Below the pieces are notes generated by a model. That model searched no databases, was not told where the DNA came from, and saw only the letters and a program-made list of their open reading frames with translations. 33,011 nucleotides of DNA from a virus, in IMG/VR virus record IMGVR_UViG_3300048131_000027, positions 1 to 33,011 of that record; one strand, 5' to 3'. Positions 1 to 5,939 of this stretch are shown in pieces. Every line of letters starts with the position of its first letter. Position 1 is the stretch's first letter. The position numbers were made by a program, and so were the translations under genes.

Positions 1-1170
1 ATGTCTTGTGGACAAATAGCATTAGACAAGCTTGGCATAAAGCCCACAAATTATTTCGCTAGTGAGATAGACAAATTCGCTATCCAAGTGGCAAAGAAAA
101 ACTTTCCTGAGACTATTCATTTAGGAGATGTTACCCAATTGCAAACTAGCGGTGATCATTTGCTTGATGAATTTGAGTGTGGGCATAAGATTGATTTACT
201 TATCGGTGGCTCACCTTGTCAGGGATTTTCGTATTCTGGAAAGAGACTTAATTTTGAAGACCCAAGGTCGAAGCTATTCTTTGAATATGTTAGGCTATTG
301 AAAGCGCTTAAGCCCAAATACTTTTTACTTGAGAATGTGCGTATGGCAAAAGCTAGTCAAGATATTATTAGCGAATACTTAGGCGTAGAGCCTATTGTGA
401 TTAATAGCAATCTTGTAAGCGCTCAGAATAGACACAGATTATATTGGACTAACATCCCTAATGTGACGCAACCAAAAGACAAAGGCATACTATTGAGACA
501 CGTTCTAGAAGACTATGACGCTATAGGAGATGAGCATTTCCACTCAGATAAAGCAATTCAATATATGGAGCGTGGCAATAAGAAGTGGATGCAAGCAGGT
601 TCTAGACGTGCTGATAGATACACTCAAAGCCCAGAGAAAGAGAAAGCTTTTACACTTACGGCAAACTTTCATAAGGGCGTACCCTATAATTACTTTGATG
701 ATACTAGGGCAACATCAAATGCTACTACAGGTTTAATACTTGAAGGCCATGCAACCAATTTAAAGGGGCATGACTACGTTAAGCGTATATATTCACCTGA
801 TGGTAAAGCTCCAAGCTTATGCGCCTCTAGCGGTGGTAATTTAGAGCCTAAGATATCTGTAAAAGGCGCTCGTATTGTCAACAGGCGCTTAGATAAAAAT
901 GGAAAACGTCAAGATAATGATACGAGCATTCCATTACAGGCTCGTATAGAAGTTAGAGCTGATGATATCTCTAATTGCTTAACAACCGTCCAGAAGGATA
1001 GCATTGTAGTGAAAGACAAGCGGTGGCGTAAGCTAACGTGCTTAGAATGTGAACGTCTTCAAACAGTTCCAGATAATTATACCTCTGGAGTGAGTAAAAC
1101 CCAACGCTATAAAATGTTAGGCAATGGTTGGACAGTAGATGTAATTTCACACATATTGAAAGGAATATAA
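1..1170 (+). CDS. DNA (cytosine-5) methyltransferase, 5' truncated by window edge
   Basis: C5 cytosine DNA methyltransferase, which transfers methyl from S-adenosylmethionine to cytosine; in a phage it probably protects DNA from host restriction. Visible motifs are the catalytic PCQ of motif IV (Cys73 in GGSPCQGFSYSG), ENV of motif VI (111-113), QNRHRLYW of motif VIII (142-149), RKLTCLECERLQ of motif IX near 343-354 and GNGW of motif X (374-377). The reading frame starts with MSCGQIAL at base 1. In relatives this string lies inside motif I, after a phrase like LSLFDG, so the Met is probably internal and the true start lies upstream of the window. The region between motifs VIII and IX (about 150-340) is the target recognition part. 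No restriction partner is visible. It leads the plus-strand gene train, one base before the next gene. Confidence 0.93.
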   Translation: MSCGQIALDKLGIKPTNYFASEIDKFAIQVAKKNFPETIHLGDVTQLQTSGDHLLDEFECGHKIDLLIGGSPCQGFSYSGKRLNFEDPRSKLFFEYVRLLKALKPKYFLLENVRMAKASQDIISEYLGVEPIVINSNLVSAQNRHRLYWTNIPNVTQPKDKGILLRHVLEDYDAIGDEHFHSDKAIQYMERGNKKWMQAGSRRADRYTQSPEKEKAFTLTANFHKGVPYNYFDDTRATSNATTGLILEGHATNLKGHDYVKRIYSPDGKAPSLCASSGGNLEPKISVKGARIVNRRLDKNGKRQDNDTSIPLQARIEVRADDISNCLTTVQKDSIVVKDKRWRKLTCLECERLQTVPDNYTSGVSKTQRYKMLGNGWTVDVISHILKGI

Positions 1171-1171
1171 A

Positions 1172-1516
1172 ATGGGAAATAGAGCAACAATAGAAGTAGT
1201 AGGTGATAAACTAGCAGGTGACAAAGCGCCTTGTTACATATACGTTCACTGGTCAGGTAGCCCTGATACTGTTAAACAGTTTGTAAATAATGCCGCACCT
1301 GTCATGCGTAAAACAGATGTCAACTACGCTACTACTAGATTAATAACTGAGATATGTAATTATGTTGAGGGTGGTTTATCTGTAGGTGTATATCCTGCAA
1401 CTGAGAGTAACAAAGAAACATGGGACAATGGACACTATGTTGTAGACATGAGCGAAGGTCACATCAAGAATGATGGTAAGCTTATAGCTACTGGCATAGA
1501 ATTTGGAGATTTTTAA
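1172..1516 (+). CDS. Conserved hypothetical phage protein, 114 aa
   Basis: I do not recognise a named family. The protein starts MGNRATIEVVGD and carries a YIYVHWSG segment followed by a helix-like stretch around DTVKQFVNNAAPVM. It looks like a small soluble alpha/beta fold, with no signal peptide or membrane segment. The ATG follows the methyltransferase stop by one base, and the next gene starts one base after its own stop, so it sits tightly in the operon. The overlapping antisense reading frame at 1376-1621 is a shadow. Function is unknown; small early phage proteins at this position are often host-takeover or counter-defence factors, but nothing in the sequence shows that. Confidence 0.75.
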   Translation: MGNRATIEVVGDKLAGDKAPCYIYVHWSGSPDTVKQFVNNAAPVMRKTDVNYATTRLITEICNYVEGGLSVGVYPATESNKETWDNGHYVVDMSEGHIKNDGKLIATGIEFGDF

Positions 1517-1517
1517 A

Positions 1518-1679
1518 ATGAGTAACAAATATTTTAATGTAGATAAATTTAAACAAGACGAACAGAGAAAGGACTTTATAATGAATGCACTTGTATGGGC
1601 TGTATTATTCTTCGCAGCCATAGGCGTACTCTCAACGTTTAGCCTAGTTTTAACTATGATATGGGAGTGGTTTGTATGA
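1518..1679 (+). CDS. Small single-pass membrane protein, 53 aa
   Basis: A short frame starts ATG AGT AAC one base after the preceding TAA and ends TGA at 1677-1679. Residues 1-21 are polar and charged (MSNKYFNVDKFKQDEQRKDF). Residues 23-48 are strongly hydrophobic (NALVWAVLFFAAIGVLSTFS and onward), ending near WEWFV. This predicts one transmembrane helix with a charged N-terminal tail. The stop overlaps the next start as ATGA, which supports it being translated. It could be an inner-membrane accessory protein; a holin is unlikely this early in the genome. Confidence 0.6.
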   Translation: MSNKYFNVDKFKQDEQRKDFIMNALVWAVLFFAAIGVLSTFSLVLTMIWEWFV

Positions 1680-1888
1680 CTAATAAGAGAAGCTTAGAAG
1701 TTATATGGGATGCCTTGCACGAATGGCAGGACATACACGAAGGACGCAACCCAGTAGGTAAAGAAACTTATGAGGAGCGATGGGACGATATCTGTACCGC
1801 TATGGCATGGATTAAAGAAGACTTAGAAGACATACAGTATGCAAATAAATATAACATGACACAAACTGAAAAGGAAACAGTACAATGA
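1676..1888 (+). CDS. Hypothetical protein, 70 aa
   Basis: The start chosen is the ATG at 1676 (MTNKRSLEVIWDAL), because its ATGA overlaps the previous stop. An in-frame ATG at 1661 would run 15 bases further into the upstream gene. The protein is acidic, helix-rich and tryptophan-rich (IWDALHEWQD, EERWDDICTAMAWIKEDLED). It has no recognised domain. Its 3' end (EKETVQ, TGA) lies in a 21-base repeat that recurs at the end of the next gene. Function unknown. Confidence 0.65.
   Translation: MTNKRSLEVIWDALHEWQDIHEGRNPVGKETYEERWDDICTAMAWIKEDLEDIQYANKYNMTQTEKETVQ
1868..1888 (+). repeat. Direct repeat copy 1 at gene junction
   Basis: A 21-base sequence starting GAAAAGGAAACAGTA and ending CAATGA. 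It matches 20 of 21 bases with 2326-2346. It encodes the end of the 70-aa gene (EKETVQ-stop) and supplies the AAGGAAA ribosome binding site and ATG of the 152-aa gene. Together with copy 2 it brackets that gene. Confidence 0.8.
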
Positions 1889-2343
1889 TAAAAAACATAA
1901 CAGACTTTAACGCTGATAATTTATATAGAGTAAAAATATCTAGAACACGTTATCTAATAGAACTGCACGAAAAAGCTCTTGTAGATTACGAAACTTTTCG
2001 TGAACCTTGTGGGCGTATATCTAACTGTTTATCTCCAGAAGCATTCCCAAATTTTGAGCCTCATTATTATATAAAAGAAAAATGGTTTGATAAATCTAGT
2101 GGTAAATGGGAATTTATTGTTGCATGTCAAATAGTTTCAACAGATATGGAATATGATGGGTTTGTTACTGATGTAGTACATGTAGGACATTGTGAAACTC
2201 ATATGCATATAACTTACAATACACTTTTAGATGGTGATCATTTAATGTCTCTAGGTAGACTAGTAAGGAAAGCAGAAATTGTATTGCCACAACTCAATGA
2301 ACAATATGAAAAAGAATTAAACAAAGAAAAGGAAACAGTATAA
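1885..2343 (+). CDS. Hypothetical protein, 152 aa, flanked by direct repeats
   Basis: Not recognised. It begins MIKNITDFNADNLYRVKISR. The middle is rich in aromatic residues (HYYIKEKWFDKSSGKWEF) and includes a His-rich stretch, VVHVGHCETHMHITYN (about 108-123), that could bind metal, although no known motif fits. The C-terminus is a charged helix ending NKEKETV. The start overlaps the previous stop as ATGA, and the end overlaps the next start as TAATG. The gene is bracketed by two near-identical 21-base repeats, so it may be an exchangeable cassette. No signal peptide or membrane segment is seen. Confidence 0.7.
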   Translation: MIKNITDFNADNLYRVKISRTRYLIELHEKALVDYETFREPCGRISNCLSPEAFPNFEPHYYIKEKWFDKSSGKWEFIVACQIVSTDMEYDGFVTDVVHVGHCETHMHITYNTLLDGDHLMSLGRLVRKAEIVLPQLNEQYEKELNKEKETV

Positions 2344-2346
2344 TGA
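2326..2346 (+). repeat. Direct repeat copy 2 at gene junction
   Basis: Starts GAAAAGGAAACAGTA and ends TAATGA, differing from copy 1 (1868-1888) only by C to T at the sixteenth base. That change turns CAA into a TAA stop and converts the junction from ATGA to TAATG. It supplies the ribosome binding site and start of the helix-turn-helix gene. Confidence 0.8.
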
Positions 2347-2579
2347 CTAACATAACTCAAATTAAAACATCTCAGGATAAACTAATCTTAGCTCATTTGC
2401 GTAAAGCATCTAGCATTACGGTGAGAGAGGCTATGGTTGAATACAGCGTTAATAGCTTAACTAAACAGATATCTAGGCTACGCAGCCGAGGTCACAATAT
2501 CATATCAACATGGCGTAGCCACCCTATTACAGGCCAACGCTATACAAGGTACACATTATTAGAAGAAAGTGAGGTGTAA
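2343..2579 (+). CDS. Helix-turn-helix protein, 78 aa
   Basis: Small putative DNA-binding protein. The pattern DKLILAHLRKASSITVREAM, then VEYSVNSLTKQISRLRSRGH, matches the layout of the phage helix-turn-helix family often called HTH_39: a first helix, an IT-x-REA turn, and a recognition helix with LTKQISRLRSRG. A short strand-like tail (RYTRYTLLEE) follows, as in winged helices. It could act as an early transcription regulator. The start overlaps the preceding stop as TAATG and uses the AAGGAAA ribosome binding site in the repeat. The family call is from pattern recognition only. Confidence 0.72.
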   Translation: MTNITQIKTSQDKLILAHLRKASSITVREAMVEYSVNSLTKQISRLRSRGHNIISTWRSHPITGQRYTRYTLLEESEV

Positions 2580-2580
2580 T

Positions 2581-2808
2581 ATGCCAAAAGATTATCATCA
2601 AATCAGAATTAAGAAGCAGTTAAAAACTAAGAAAGTTTTAAAGCAAATGTCTGCTGAACAGAGGGAAGCAATAAAAGAGATACAAGAAAGTGTAGCTCAA
2701 TGCATAAACATGATTAAAGAGTGCAACGACTTGTACATGAGTGATATCTCTAAGCTAGAACTGTCTTATCATAACCTGACATGGGCATTCGAAGTGGGTG
2801 ATGTATGA
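2581..2808 (+). CDS. Hypothetical protein, 75 aa
   Basis: The start chosen is the ATG at 2581 (MPKDYHQIRI), preceded by GAGGTG. A GTG at 2569 in the same frame would overlap the upstream gene and is less likely. The N-terminal third is very basic (RIKKQLKTKKVLKQ) and the rest is an acidic amphipathic helix (EQREAIKEIQESVAQCINMI). No family recognised. It ends in an ATGA overlap with the next microgene. Confidence 0.6.
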   Translation: MPKDYHQIRIKKQLKTKKVLKQMSAEQREAIKEIQESVAQCINMIKECNDLYMSDISKLELSYHNLTWAFEVGDV

Positions 2809-2957
2809 GTATATCTGGAGAGATAGAATATTGTGAGGAGCAGATAGAGAAACTACGTGAAGATTTAGACGAACTCTATCTGCTTAAAATGCACAAACTG
2901 GCTACCCTACTTAGCATTAAGAAAAGGTTAGCTAAACTAAAAGGACTGCATGAGTAA
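2805..2957 (+). CDS. Coiled-coil microprotein, 50 aa
   Basis: Starts ATG AGT ATA in an ATGA overlap with the preceding stop and ends TAA at 2955-2957, sharing its last A with the next ATG. The sequence (EIEYCEEQIEKLREDLDELY, later KKRLAKLKGLHE) is nearly all charged or leucine-rich helix with heptad-like hydrophobic spacing, so a short coiled coil is predicted. No family recognised. Exact overlaps at both ends are the main reason to believe it is translated. Confidence 0.55.
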   Translation: MSISGEIEYCEEQIEKLREDLDELYLLKMHKLATLLSIKKRLAKLKGLHE

Positions 2958-3139
2958 TGTCAGAATTAAAACCAATATTTTATTGCCCTGAGTGTTTAAG
3001 TCAGGGTGATAAGAACAAGCTTAAAGTGTTTTATACAAAGGAATACTTTGCATTGGGCTTTCCTAGTATTAGGAGACGCAAGAAGTGTATAGCGTGTGAC
3101 TTTAGAATTAATACAATAGAAATGGAATTGACAGAATGA
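2957..3139 (+). CDS. NrdR-like zinc-ribbon protein, 60 aa
   Basis: A small zinc-binding protein with two Cys pairs, CPEC at 10-13 and CIAC at 44-47. Residues 37-55 (SIRRRKKCIACDFRINTIE) line up closely with the second half of the NrdR zinc ribbon, whose consensus is S-[IV]-RRR-x-x-C-x-x-C-x-x-R-F-T-T-[FY]-E. NrdR is the bacterial repressor of ribonucleotide reductase genes; its ribbon binds DNA and a following ATP-cone senses nucleotides. Here the protein stops just after the ribbon, so the ATP-cone is absent. The phage carries its own RNR at 12722-14617. An Ogr/Delta-type phage zinc finger is the main alternative. Start overlaps the upstream stop as TAATG. Confidence 0.7.
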   Translation: MSELKPIFYCPECLSQGDKNKLKVFYTKEYFALGFPSIRRRKKCIACDFRINTIEMELTE

Positions 3140-3294
3140 TTTATAGATACGTAGTAAATACAATTAGTGACAAATCAGGTAAGCTTGTATGTTATGAGAC
3201 TTGCCAAACAAAAGATGAAGCCTTGAGGGTAGTTAAACGCTACGCAGCAATAAAAGGATTAACCAATAAAATTGAGGAGAGACAACATGATTGA
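3136..3294 (+). CDS. Hypothetical protein, 52 aa
   Basis: Starts ATG ATT TAT in an ATGA overlap with the zinc-ribbon gene and ends TGA at 3292-3294, eight bases into the next gene. The sequence (MIYRYVVNTISDKSGKLVCY, then TKDEALRVVKRYAAIKGLTN) suggests two or three strands followed by a basic helix. No family recognised. Support comes from the tight overlaps only. Confidence 0.5.
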   Translation: MIYRYVVNTISDKSGKLVCYETCQTKDEALRVVKRYAAIKGLTNKIEERQHD

Positions 3295-3550
3295 GATAGA
3301 ACGTGAGAAATACTTTGTAATGTCTATACGAAAGTTAAAGCCAAGCAGTGTAGGCCACCCAAGGTTTAAACTAAATGTAGTAGACAAGGATGGAAACGAA
3401 AAGATATTACACACTCGCAGAGACAGATCGTGGGTATACAAGATTGATAAGTCTTGGGAGAAACGTATGATTGATGGCGTTGTGAGTGATAGTGTAAAGA
3501 GAAACTACACTCTGGAACAAGCAACCATAGCTGAAACGTTTGACTTTTAA
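3287..3550 (+). CDS. Hypothetical basic protein, 87 aa
   Basis: The start chosen is the ATG at 3287 (MIEIEREKYF), because GAGGAG lies about eight bases upstream. The in-frame ATG at 3272 has no comparable site. The protein is basic and strand-rich in the middle (PRFKLNVVDKDGNEKILHTR) with a helix-like C-terminus (YTLEQATIAETFDF). No recognised domain, signal or membrane segment. It precedes the integrase by two short steps. Function unknown. Confidence 0.65.
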   Translation: MIEIEREKYFVMSIRKLKPSSVGHPRFKLNVVDKDGNEKILHTRRDRSWVYKIDKSWEKRMIDGVVSDSVKRNYTLEQATIAETFDF

Positions 3551-3551
3551 G

Positions 3552-3641
3552 ATGTTTGAACGCTTATTAAATACACTCTTATGGATATTCATATTCTATC
3601 CATTTCTTTTAATGATGTACACTTATTATGGAGTAAACTAA
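3552..3641 (+). CDS. Possible 29-aa membrane peptide upstream of integrase
   Basis: A short frame from ATG 3552 to TAA 3639-3641 encodes MFERLLNTLLWIFIFYPFLL plus nine residues: a single hydrophobic helix. It fills exactly the gap between the preceding stop and the integrase ATG at 3644. Its ribosome binding site is weak, so this is tentative. It might instead be a leader peptide. Confidence 0.35.
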   Translation: MFERLLNTLLWIFIFYPFLLMMYTYYGVN

Positions 3642-3643
3642 AA

Positions 3644-4561
3644 ATGAAACAACAAATCCCCAAGCAATCTGCTAAACTCCTGGAGATAGCTGAGTTTTAT
3701 CTTAACTCTGAAGCATTTAAGAGACTTAAGAGAAAGACGCAACGAGACTATGAAAGCCATTTGAAAGCTATTGTTAATACAGTAGTAGAAGGCAAGGCGC
3801 TTGGGGTTTACCATAACAAGAACATCAAGGTTAGACACTTGACTGCTGCCTACGAGCAGTGGTTACAGTCTGGAGTTCGTAGTGCAAATTATCGCAAGAC
3901 AGTCTTATCTGCCTGTTGGAAGCACTCAATGCGCTATGATGTGATGATACACAACCCTGTATCTTTAGTTCAGACACAAAAGACGGACAGGCGTACCGTG
4001 ATGTGGACGAGAGAGTACGTTAAACGCTTCTTAGATGAAGCATATGCTAACTTTAACTACCGAAGCATAGGTTTGATCGTACATATGGCATACGAATGGG
4101 GGCAACGTGTAGGTGATATGCGCCTGTTAAAATGGGAAGCCCTGGACCTTACCAAATGTCGCTTGGATATTAAACAAAGTAAGCGAGGTGCAGAAGTTCA
4201 CCTACCCATAAGTAAAAATTTGTGTCAAATGCTCCAGGCGCAGCAGGAAGATTTTGGCTTCCAAGATTATGTAGCACCAAGGGTCAAGCCCAGGTCTGGA
4301 GCATTTACGCCGTATGATTTAGAGGAAATATCCCCTAATATCAATGCGTTACTAGACAAAGCTAATCTACCAAGAGAGCTTACTGCTATGGATTTGAGGC
4401 GTACTGCTGTAACAGAAATGCTCGAAGCAGGTGTTGACATTGCAGGAATACGTCAAGTAACTGGACACAAGAATATGCAGAGTGTTGTGCCATACATGGT
4501 CAATACATTTAGTGGAGCAAGTAAAGCTTTATCAGCGAGAGGTAATGATGATGATGAGTGA
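3644..4561 (+). CDS. int: Tyrosine recombinase / phage integrase
   Basis: Site-specific recombinase expected to integrate and excise the phage genome. The start at 3644 (MKQQIPKQ, 305 aa) is preferred over an ATG at 3581 because GGAG lies upstream and the longer form would overlap a small frame. An N-terminal core-binding domain spans about 10-115. The catalytic domain shows Arg155 (GQRVGDMRLLKW), a candidate Lys near 177-180 (KQSKRG), Arg252 (MDLRRT), His275 (TGHKN) and the nucleophile Tyr284 (VPYMV). The usual first His of box II (HxxR) is Met249 here. Similar integrases occur in marine podoviruses just upstream of the replication genes. No attP or tRNA-like sequence was found nearby. The last 11 bases overlap the next gene. 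Confidence 0.92.
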   Translation: MKQQIPKQSAKLLEIAEFYLNSEAFKRLKRKTQRDYESHLKAIVNTVVEGKALGVYHNKNIKVRHLTAAYEQWLQSGVRSANYRKTVLSACWKHSMRYDVMIHNPVSLVQTQKTDRRTVMWTREYVKRFLDEAYANFNYRSIGLIVHMAYEWGQRVGDMRLLKWEALDLTKCRLDIKQSKRGAEVHLPISKNLCQMLQAQQEDFGFQDYVAPRVKPRSGAFTPYDLEEISPNINALLDKANLPRELTAMDLRRTAVTEMLEAGVDIAGIRQVTGHKNMQSVVPYMVNTFSGASKALSARGNDDDE

Positions 4562-4763
4562 AGACGACGATTATTGGGGTAAAGCACATTCCTTTACAAT
4601 CAAACTAGAAAATTTAGATCTTCCAATGGGAGAAAAATTTATGATGCACACTTTGTACGCAGTACAAGGTAAAGTAAAAGCAGCGAGAAAGAATAAACCC
4701 TTTCAAGAATGGACTTTTGAAGACATGTTAAACAGCGTGGTTGGAACTGGAGAACGTAGCTGA
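4551..4763 (+). CDS. Hypothetical protein between integrase and primase, 70 aa
   Basis: Four consecutive in-frame ATGs occur at 4545, 4548, 4551 and 4554. I chose 4551 because GAGAGG at 4537-4542 then has an eight-base spacing. The N-terminus is acidic (MMSEDDDYWG), followed by a helix-rich body (LPMGEKFMMHTLYAVQGKVK, KPFQEWTFEDMLNSVV). It overlaps the integrase end by 11 bases and the primase start as TGATG. No family recognised; its place suggests a replication accessory, but that is inference. Confidence 0.6.
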   Translation: MMSEDDDYWGKAHSFTIKLENLDLPMGEKFMMHTLYAVQGKVKAARKNKPFQEWTFEDMLNSVVGTGERS

Positions 4764-5545
4764 TGAACATTAGAGGTTACTTAGATAGTCTCAACCTAAG
4801 AGATGAAGAGTTTATCCGCAGAGACTGTCCATCTTGTAGTGGCAAGAATACTTTCACTGCTACGAAAGAGATGGGTCAGATCAAGTATAACTGTTACAAG
4901 TTAGACTGTAATATAGGTGGCTACCACAATGTAGACCTGACTGCTGCGGAGATAAAGCAACTGCTTTCAATAAGAGAAACACCAAGGGAAATGGAGAAAG
5001 AGACAATGGAGATACCTGAATATGTAGTACAGCCCAGCGCTGAGCATGATAAGTTTCATAAGTTTGTAGCACAGTGGGGTCTTAAAGACTCTAGGCTACT
5101 CTATGATGTTAAGGATGAACGTGTTGTCTTTCCTATCTATCACTCAGGGCGTATCATTGATGCTAATGGACGTTCAGTAGGCAACAAACAGCCTAAGTGG
5201 TACAGATATACTGGCAAGGGTGATTACTTCTTTAAGCATGGCGATAGCTCTACACTAATTATAGTTGAGGATTGTGTGTCAGCACTGGTGGTATGCCAGG
5301 AAATACCACATGTAAATGCTATGGCTATCCTTGGAACGTCTCTAACAGACAAGCATATGGAGAGAATTGCAGAGTATGACAACATTATTGTAGCACTAGA
5401 TCCAGATGCAGCACACAAGACCTTGCAGTTTAGCAGGGAGATACACCTATGGACAGGAGCTAAGACGATTGCTTTTAACCTTGACGACGACATCAAGTAT
5501 AAAGTAGACAATGACATTGAGAGACTTAAGGAGATAGCACAATGA
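4763..5545 (+). CDS. DNA primase (zinc-binding + TOPRIM), T7 gp4 N-terminal type
   Basis: Makes RNA primers for lagging-strand synthesis. Residues 22-49 form a zinc-binding site with Cys22, Cys25, Cys44 and Cys49 (CPSC, then CYKLDC). The TOPRIM domain spans about 160-240, with Glu169 in LIIVEDCVSALVV, a glycine turn in AILGTSL and the metal-binding DPD at 213-215 in IIVALDPDAA. At 260 aa it covers only the primase half of T7 gp4. The helicase half is a separate gene at 5936-7162, with two small genes between. The start overlaps the previous stop as TGATG. The overall match is clear even though no search was run. Confidence 0.9.
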   Translation: MNIRGYLDSLNLRDEEFIRRDCPSCSGKNTFTATKEMGQIKYNCYKLDCNIGGYHNVDLTAAEIKQLLSIRETPREMEKETMEIPEYVVQPSAEHDKFHKFVAQWGLKDSRLLYDVKDERVVFPIYHSGRIIDANGRSVGNKQPKWYRYTGKGDYFFKHGDSSTLIIVEDCVSALVVCQEIPHVNAMAILGTSLTDKHMERIAEYDNIIVALDPDAAHKTLQFSREIHLWTGAKTIAFNLDDDIKYKVDNDIERLKEIAQ

Positions 5546-5700
5546 AGGATTACATACCAACGCAGATGGAACGAGAACTAATGAGCTTAGGTGTTATAGT
5601 CATACAAGAGAAACCAAAGGCGATGGGCTTTAAAGAAAGTCGAGCAGAGGTTAAGGCTTGGCATGATACACTCATAGTTGATGGCGAGGTAATGTTTTAA
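5542..5700 (+). CDS. Hypothetical protein between primase and helicase, 52 aa
   Basis: Starts ATG AAG GAT in an ATGA overlap with the primase stop and ends TAA at 5698-5700, sharing an A with the next ATG. The sequence (MKDYIPTQMERELMSLGVIV, later KESRAEVKAWHDTLIVDGEV) has a helix-strand-helix-strand look. No known domain. Exact coupling at both ends supports translation. Confidence 0.55.
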   Translation: MKDYIPTQMERELMSLGVIVIQEKPKAMGFKESRAEVKAWHDTLIVDGEVMF

Positions 5701-5939
5701 TGTATAGTGTAGAGATGGAAGAGAACTGTTCTATAATTACTACACTTGATGAAGATGATGCATACGAAGATGTGAAAGTTACCATAGCGAATGATGGTAC
5801 AGTTTATATGCAACAGTTTAATGAAGGTATATCGAGAGAGGATATGATCTATATGTCTTACAATCAACTTAAAGACATATTGAATGCAATACATTCGCCA
5901 GAGGGATGTTACTACGTAATAGAGAAGGTTACACTATGA
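5700..5939 (+). CDS. Hypothetical acidic protein between primase and helicase, 79 aa
   Basis: Starts in a TAATG overlap and ends in an ATGA overlap with the helicase. Acidic, with strands (CSIITTLDEDDAYEDVKVTI, then DGTVYMQQFNEGIS) and a helix (YNQLKDILNAIHS). No family recognised. The antisense frame at 5697-5894 covering it is a shadow. Lying between primase and helicase, it might help couple them, which is inference only. Confidence 0.65.
   Translation: MYSVEMEENCSIITTLDEDDAYEDVKVTIANDGTVYMQQFNEGISREDMIYMSYNQLKDILNAIHSPEGCYYVIEKVTL

Noticed and set aside
2569-2808. GTG start at 2569 for the 75-aa gene
   Set aside because: It would overlap the previous coding end, while the ATG at 2581 has GAGGTG at a good distance.
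3500-4600. Possible attP or tRNA fragment near the integrase
   Set aside because: I searched by eye for tRNA-like 3' ends and inverted core repeats and found none convincing; comparison with a host genome would be needed.
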